Of a stretch of DNA of 6,613 bases, positions 5,194 through 6,613 are shown piece after piece. The stretch lies in assembly GCA_030649775.1 (NCBI GenBank), contig JAUSFR010000078.1, positions 1-6,613 on the forward strand. The letters run 5' to 3'. The translations under genes were made by a program, and so were the position numbers. Numbering within the stretch: position 1 is the stretch's first letter; each line of letters begins with the position of its first letter. Under the pieces are notes generated by a model that worked only from the letters and a program-made list of their open reading frames with translations, made no database searches and was not told the origin of the DNA. The DNA is from a bacterium (GTDB lineage: Bacteria; Patescibacteriota; Minisyncoccia; Phycocordibacterales; UBA10002).

Positions 5194-5227
5194 AATTTCC
5201 GCCACGACATACTGCTGAAAATTAAAA

Positions 5228-6613
5228 ATGATTAAACCAACTGAAAAAACAATACCGACTCCCCAAACACCGCGACCACCCGTCGTCGCGGTGATGGGTC
5301 ATATTGACCATGGCAAATCAACACGGCTTGATTATAGTCGGAAGACCAATGTGACGGAAGGAGAAGCGGGTGGCATCACCCAGCACCTCGGAGCGTACGA
5401 AGTGGTGCATACGACCAAAGACGGTAAAACAAACCGAATCACCTTTCTGGACACTCCCGGCCATGAGGCATTCAAAGGCATCCGAAGCCGTGGCGCGAAC
5501 GTCGCGGACATCGGCATTCTTATCGTCTCGGCCGAGGAAGGTGTGAAGCCACAAACCATTGAAGCACTTGGCTCCATCAAAAAAGCGGGTATTCCCTATA
5601 TTGTTGCCCTCACCAAGATTGATAAGCCGGAGGCGAACATAGAGCGTACCAAGCAGAGTCTCGCGGAGCACGAAATCTATGTGGAAGGATACGGCGGGGA
5701 CATTCCCTTTACCGCCATTTCAAGCAAGACCGGCGCGGGCGTCGGCGACCTTCTTGACCTTATCTTGCTTGTCGCGGAGCTTCACGACATCCACTCCGAA
5801 GCGGGAGCTCCCACGCGCGCCATAGTCATCGAGTCGGATGTGGACAAACAAAAAGGTATTTCAGCGACCCTTATTATCAAAGAGGGCATGATTGAAAAAG
5901 GTGGGTTTCTCGTCGCGGAAAATGCCTTTACGCAAACACGACGTCTTGAAAACTTTCTGGGCGAGCCTATTGAAAAAGGAGAGTCTGGACAGCCGGTGCG
6001 TATCGTCGGGTGGAGCGCCGTTCCACCGGTTGGCGCGCTCTGTACGGTCGTCAAAAGCAAGCGTGAGGCGGAAGAGCTTGTCCTCGTTGAGGAGGGAAAG
6101 AAGAAACAACGACCCACGAATACCGCTACGACACTGCTCGTGGAAACCGCCACTCTTCCTCTCGTCATCAAAGCGGATACGGGCGGAAGTCTGGAAGCGA
6201 TTGAAGCAGAAATTCAAAAACAGGCCACCGAAAAAGTCACCATCCGGATTGTTTCAAAAGGCATTGGCTCCATCAGCGAGAGCGACCTCAAGAGCGCCTC
6301 GGGAAGCGGAAACCCCGCGATTGTCGGCTTTAACGTAGGAATTGACCCGCCCGCAAGGAGTATCATAGAGCGTGGTGGTGTCGCGGTTGAAACCTTTGAC
6401 ATCATTTATAAATTGGGAGAGTGGGTCGCCGGGCTCGTGAAGACCCGAACACCGAAGGTAACGGTGGTAACTGTCAAGGCAACCGTAAAGGTCTTAAAGA
6501 TTTTCACCACCGAGAAAGACCGTCAGGTGATCGGCGGAAAGGTAACCGATGGGGCGATTGAAACCGGTGATGAATTCAACATTCTTCGACGGAGCGCGCC
6601 CATCGGAAAAGGT
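5228..6613 (+). CDS. infB: Translation initiation factor IF-2, compact form, 3' end cut by window
   Basis: IF-2 is the GTPase that brings initiator tRNA to the small ribosomal subunit and promotes subunit joining. The 462 codons seen start only about 18 residues before the G domain, so the long N-terminal region of E. coli IF-2 is absent. Visible motifs are G1 GHIDHGKS (24-31), switch GEAGGITQH (45-53), G3 DTPGHEAF (75-82), G4 TKID (129-132, usually NKID) and G5 SSKTG (165-169). Domain II follows (about 195-285). The IF-2 domain III core has LPLVIKADTGGSLEAI (310-325), SESDL (350-354) and IVGFNV (365-370). The final domain begins about 408. About the last 40-50 residues should lie outside the window. 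In the helix after the P-loop the usual LLDYIR reads RLDYSR (33-38), an odd double change. There is no SD; the ATG follows an A-rich stretch. Confidence 0.97.
   Translation, partial: MIKPTEKTIPTPQTPRPPVVAVMGHIDHGKSTRLDYSRKTNVTEGEAGGITQHLGAYEVVHTTKDGKTNRITFLDTPGHEAFKGIRSRGANVADIGILIVSAEEGVKPQTIEALGSIKKAGIPYIVALTKIDKPEANIERTKQSLAEHEIYVEGYGGDIPFTAISSKTGAGVGDLLDLILLVAELHDIHSEAGAPTRAIVIESDVDKQKGISATLIIKEGMIEKGGFLVAENAFTQTRRLENFLGEPIEKGESGQPVRIVGWSAVPPVGALCTVVKSKREAEELVLVEEGKKKQRPTNTATTLLVETATLPLVIKADTGGSLEAIEAEIQKQATEKVTIRIVSKGIGSISESDLKSASGSGNPAIVGFNVGIDPPARSIIERGGVAVETFDIIYKLGEWVAGLVKTRTPKVTVVTVKATVKVLKIFTTEKDRQVIGGKVTDGAIETGDEFNILRRSAPIGKG

Noticed and set aside
5136..5225. A 29-codon frame (ATG 5136, TAA 5223-5225) ending two bases before the infB ATG, possible coupled leader peptide.
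   Set aside because: It is composed largely of the TTGGTTA repeat, has no clear SD and no protein-like composition; the close spacing is probably chance.
1..6613. CRISPR array, tRNA or rRNA, insertion sequence, phage or defence genes.
   Set aside because: No spaced direct repeats with unique spacers, no tRNA-like fold and no transposase, integrase or toxin-like frame were seen on either strand.

Overview
The window reads as housekeeping chromosome from a reduced-genome bacterium, most likely a member of the Candidate Phyla Radiation (Patescibacteria, Parcubacteria-like). This placement is inference from several traits. IF-2 has almost no N-terminal extension. A DUF4446 protein sits beside a NifS-type desulfurase. 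There is a membrane-anchored trypsin-fold protein that has lost its catalytic residues. Shine-Dalgarno (SD) signals are sparse, and short degenerate repeats lie between and inside genes. The standard genetic code fits: TGA ends the DUF4446 gene. No phage, plasmid, CRISPR, tRNA or rRNA signal was seen.

Layout. (1) Positions 1-1810, minus strand: the N-terminal two thirds of the disaggregase ClpB, cut by the window edge. (2) 1811-1995: its leader and promoter. It holds an extended -10 promoter, a three-way-junction-like palindrome and a hairpin that ends at the clpB start codon. (3) 1996-2907, minus: a 303-residue single-pass protein with a degenerate HtrA/trypsin fold. (4) 2908-3112: a divergent intergenic region with a TACGAA repeat, a stranded SD sequence and a sigma-70-like promoter. 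(5) 3113-3337, plus: a 74-residue two-helix membrane protein with the only strong, well-placed SD in the window. A rho-independent terminator follows, and its T-tract runs into the end of the next gene. (6) 3379-4566, minus: a NifS/IscS-type cysteine desulfurase. Its reading frame carries two repeat-derived inserts, a perfect 25-bp palindrome and four tandem copies of a 7-bp unit. (7) 4567-4625: a 59-bp divergent promoter region. (8) 4626-5096, plus: a DUF4446 membrane protein. (9) 5097-5227: a large imperfect inverted repeat built from 7-bp units. (10) 5228-6613, plus: translation initiation factor IF-2, cut by the window edge.

The genes serve proteostasis (ClpB, the HtrA-like protein), sulfur transfer from cysteine (NifS) and translation initiation (IF-2). 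They do not form one operon: strands alternate, and separate promoters can be proposed for clpB, the HtrA-like gene and nifS. I found no multi-gene novel system. The items most worth following are the structured clpB leader (a possible RNA thermometer), the two repeat insertions inside nifS, the recurring 7-bp-period repeats, and two non-conservative substitutions in the helix after the IF-2 P-loop.
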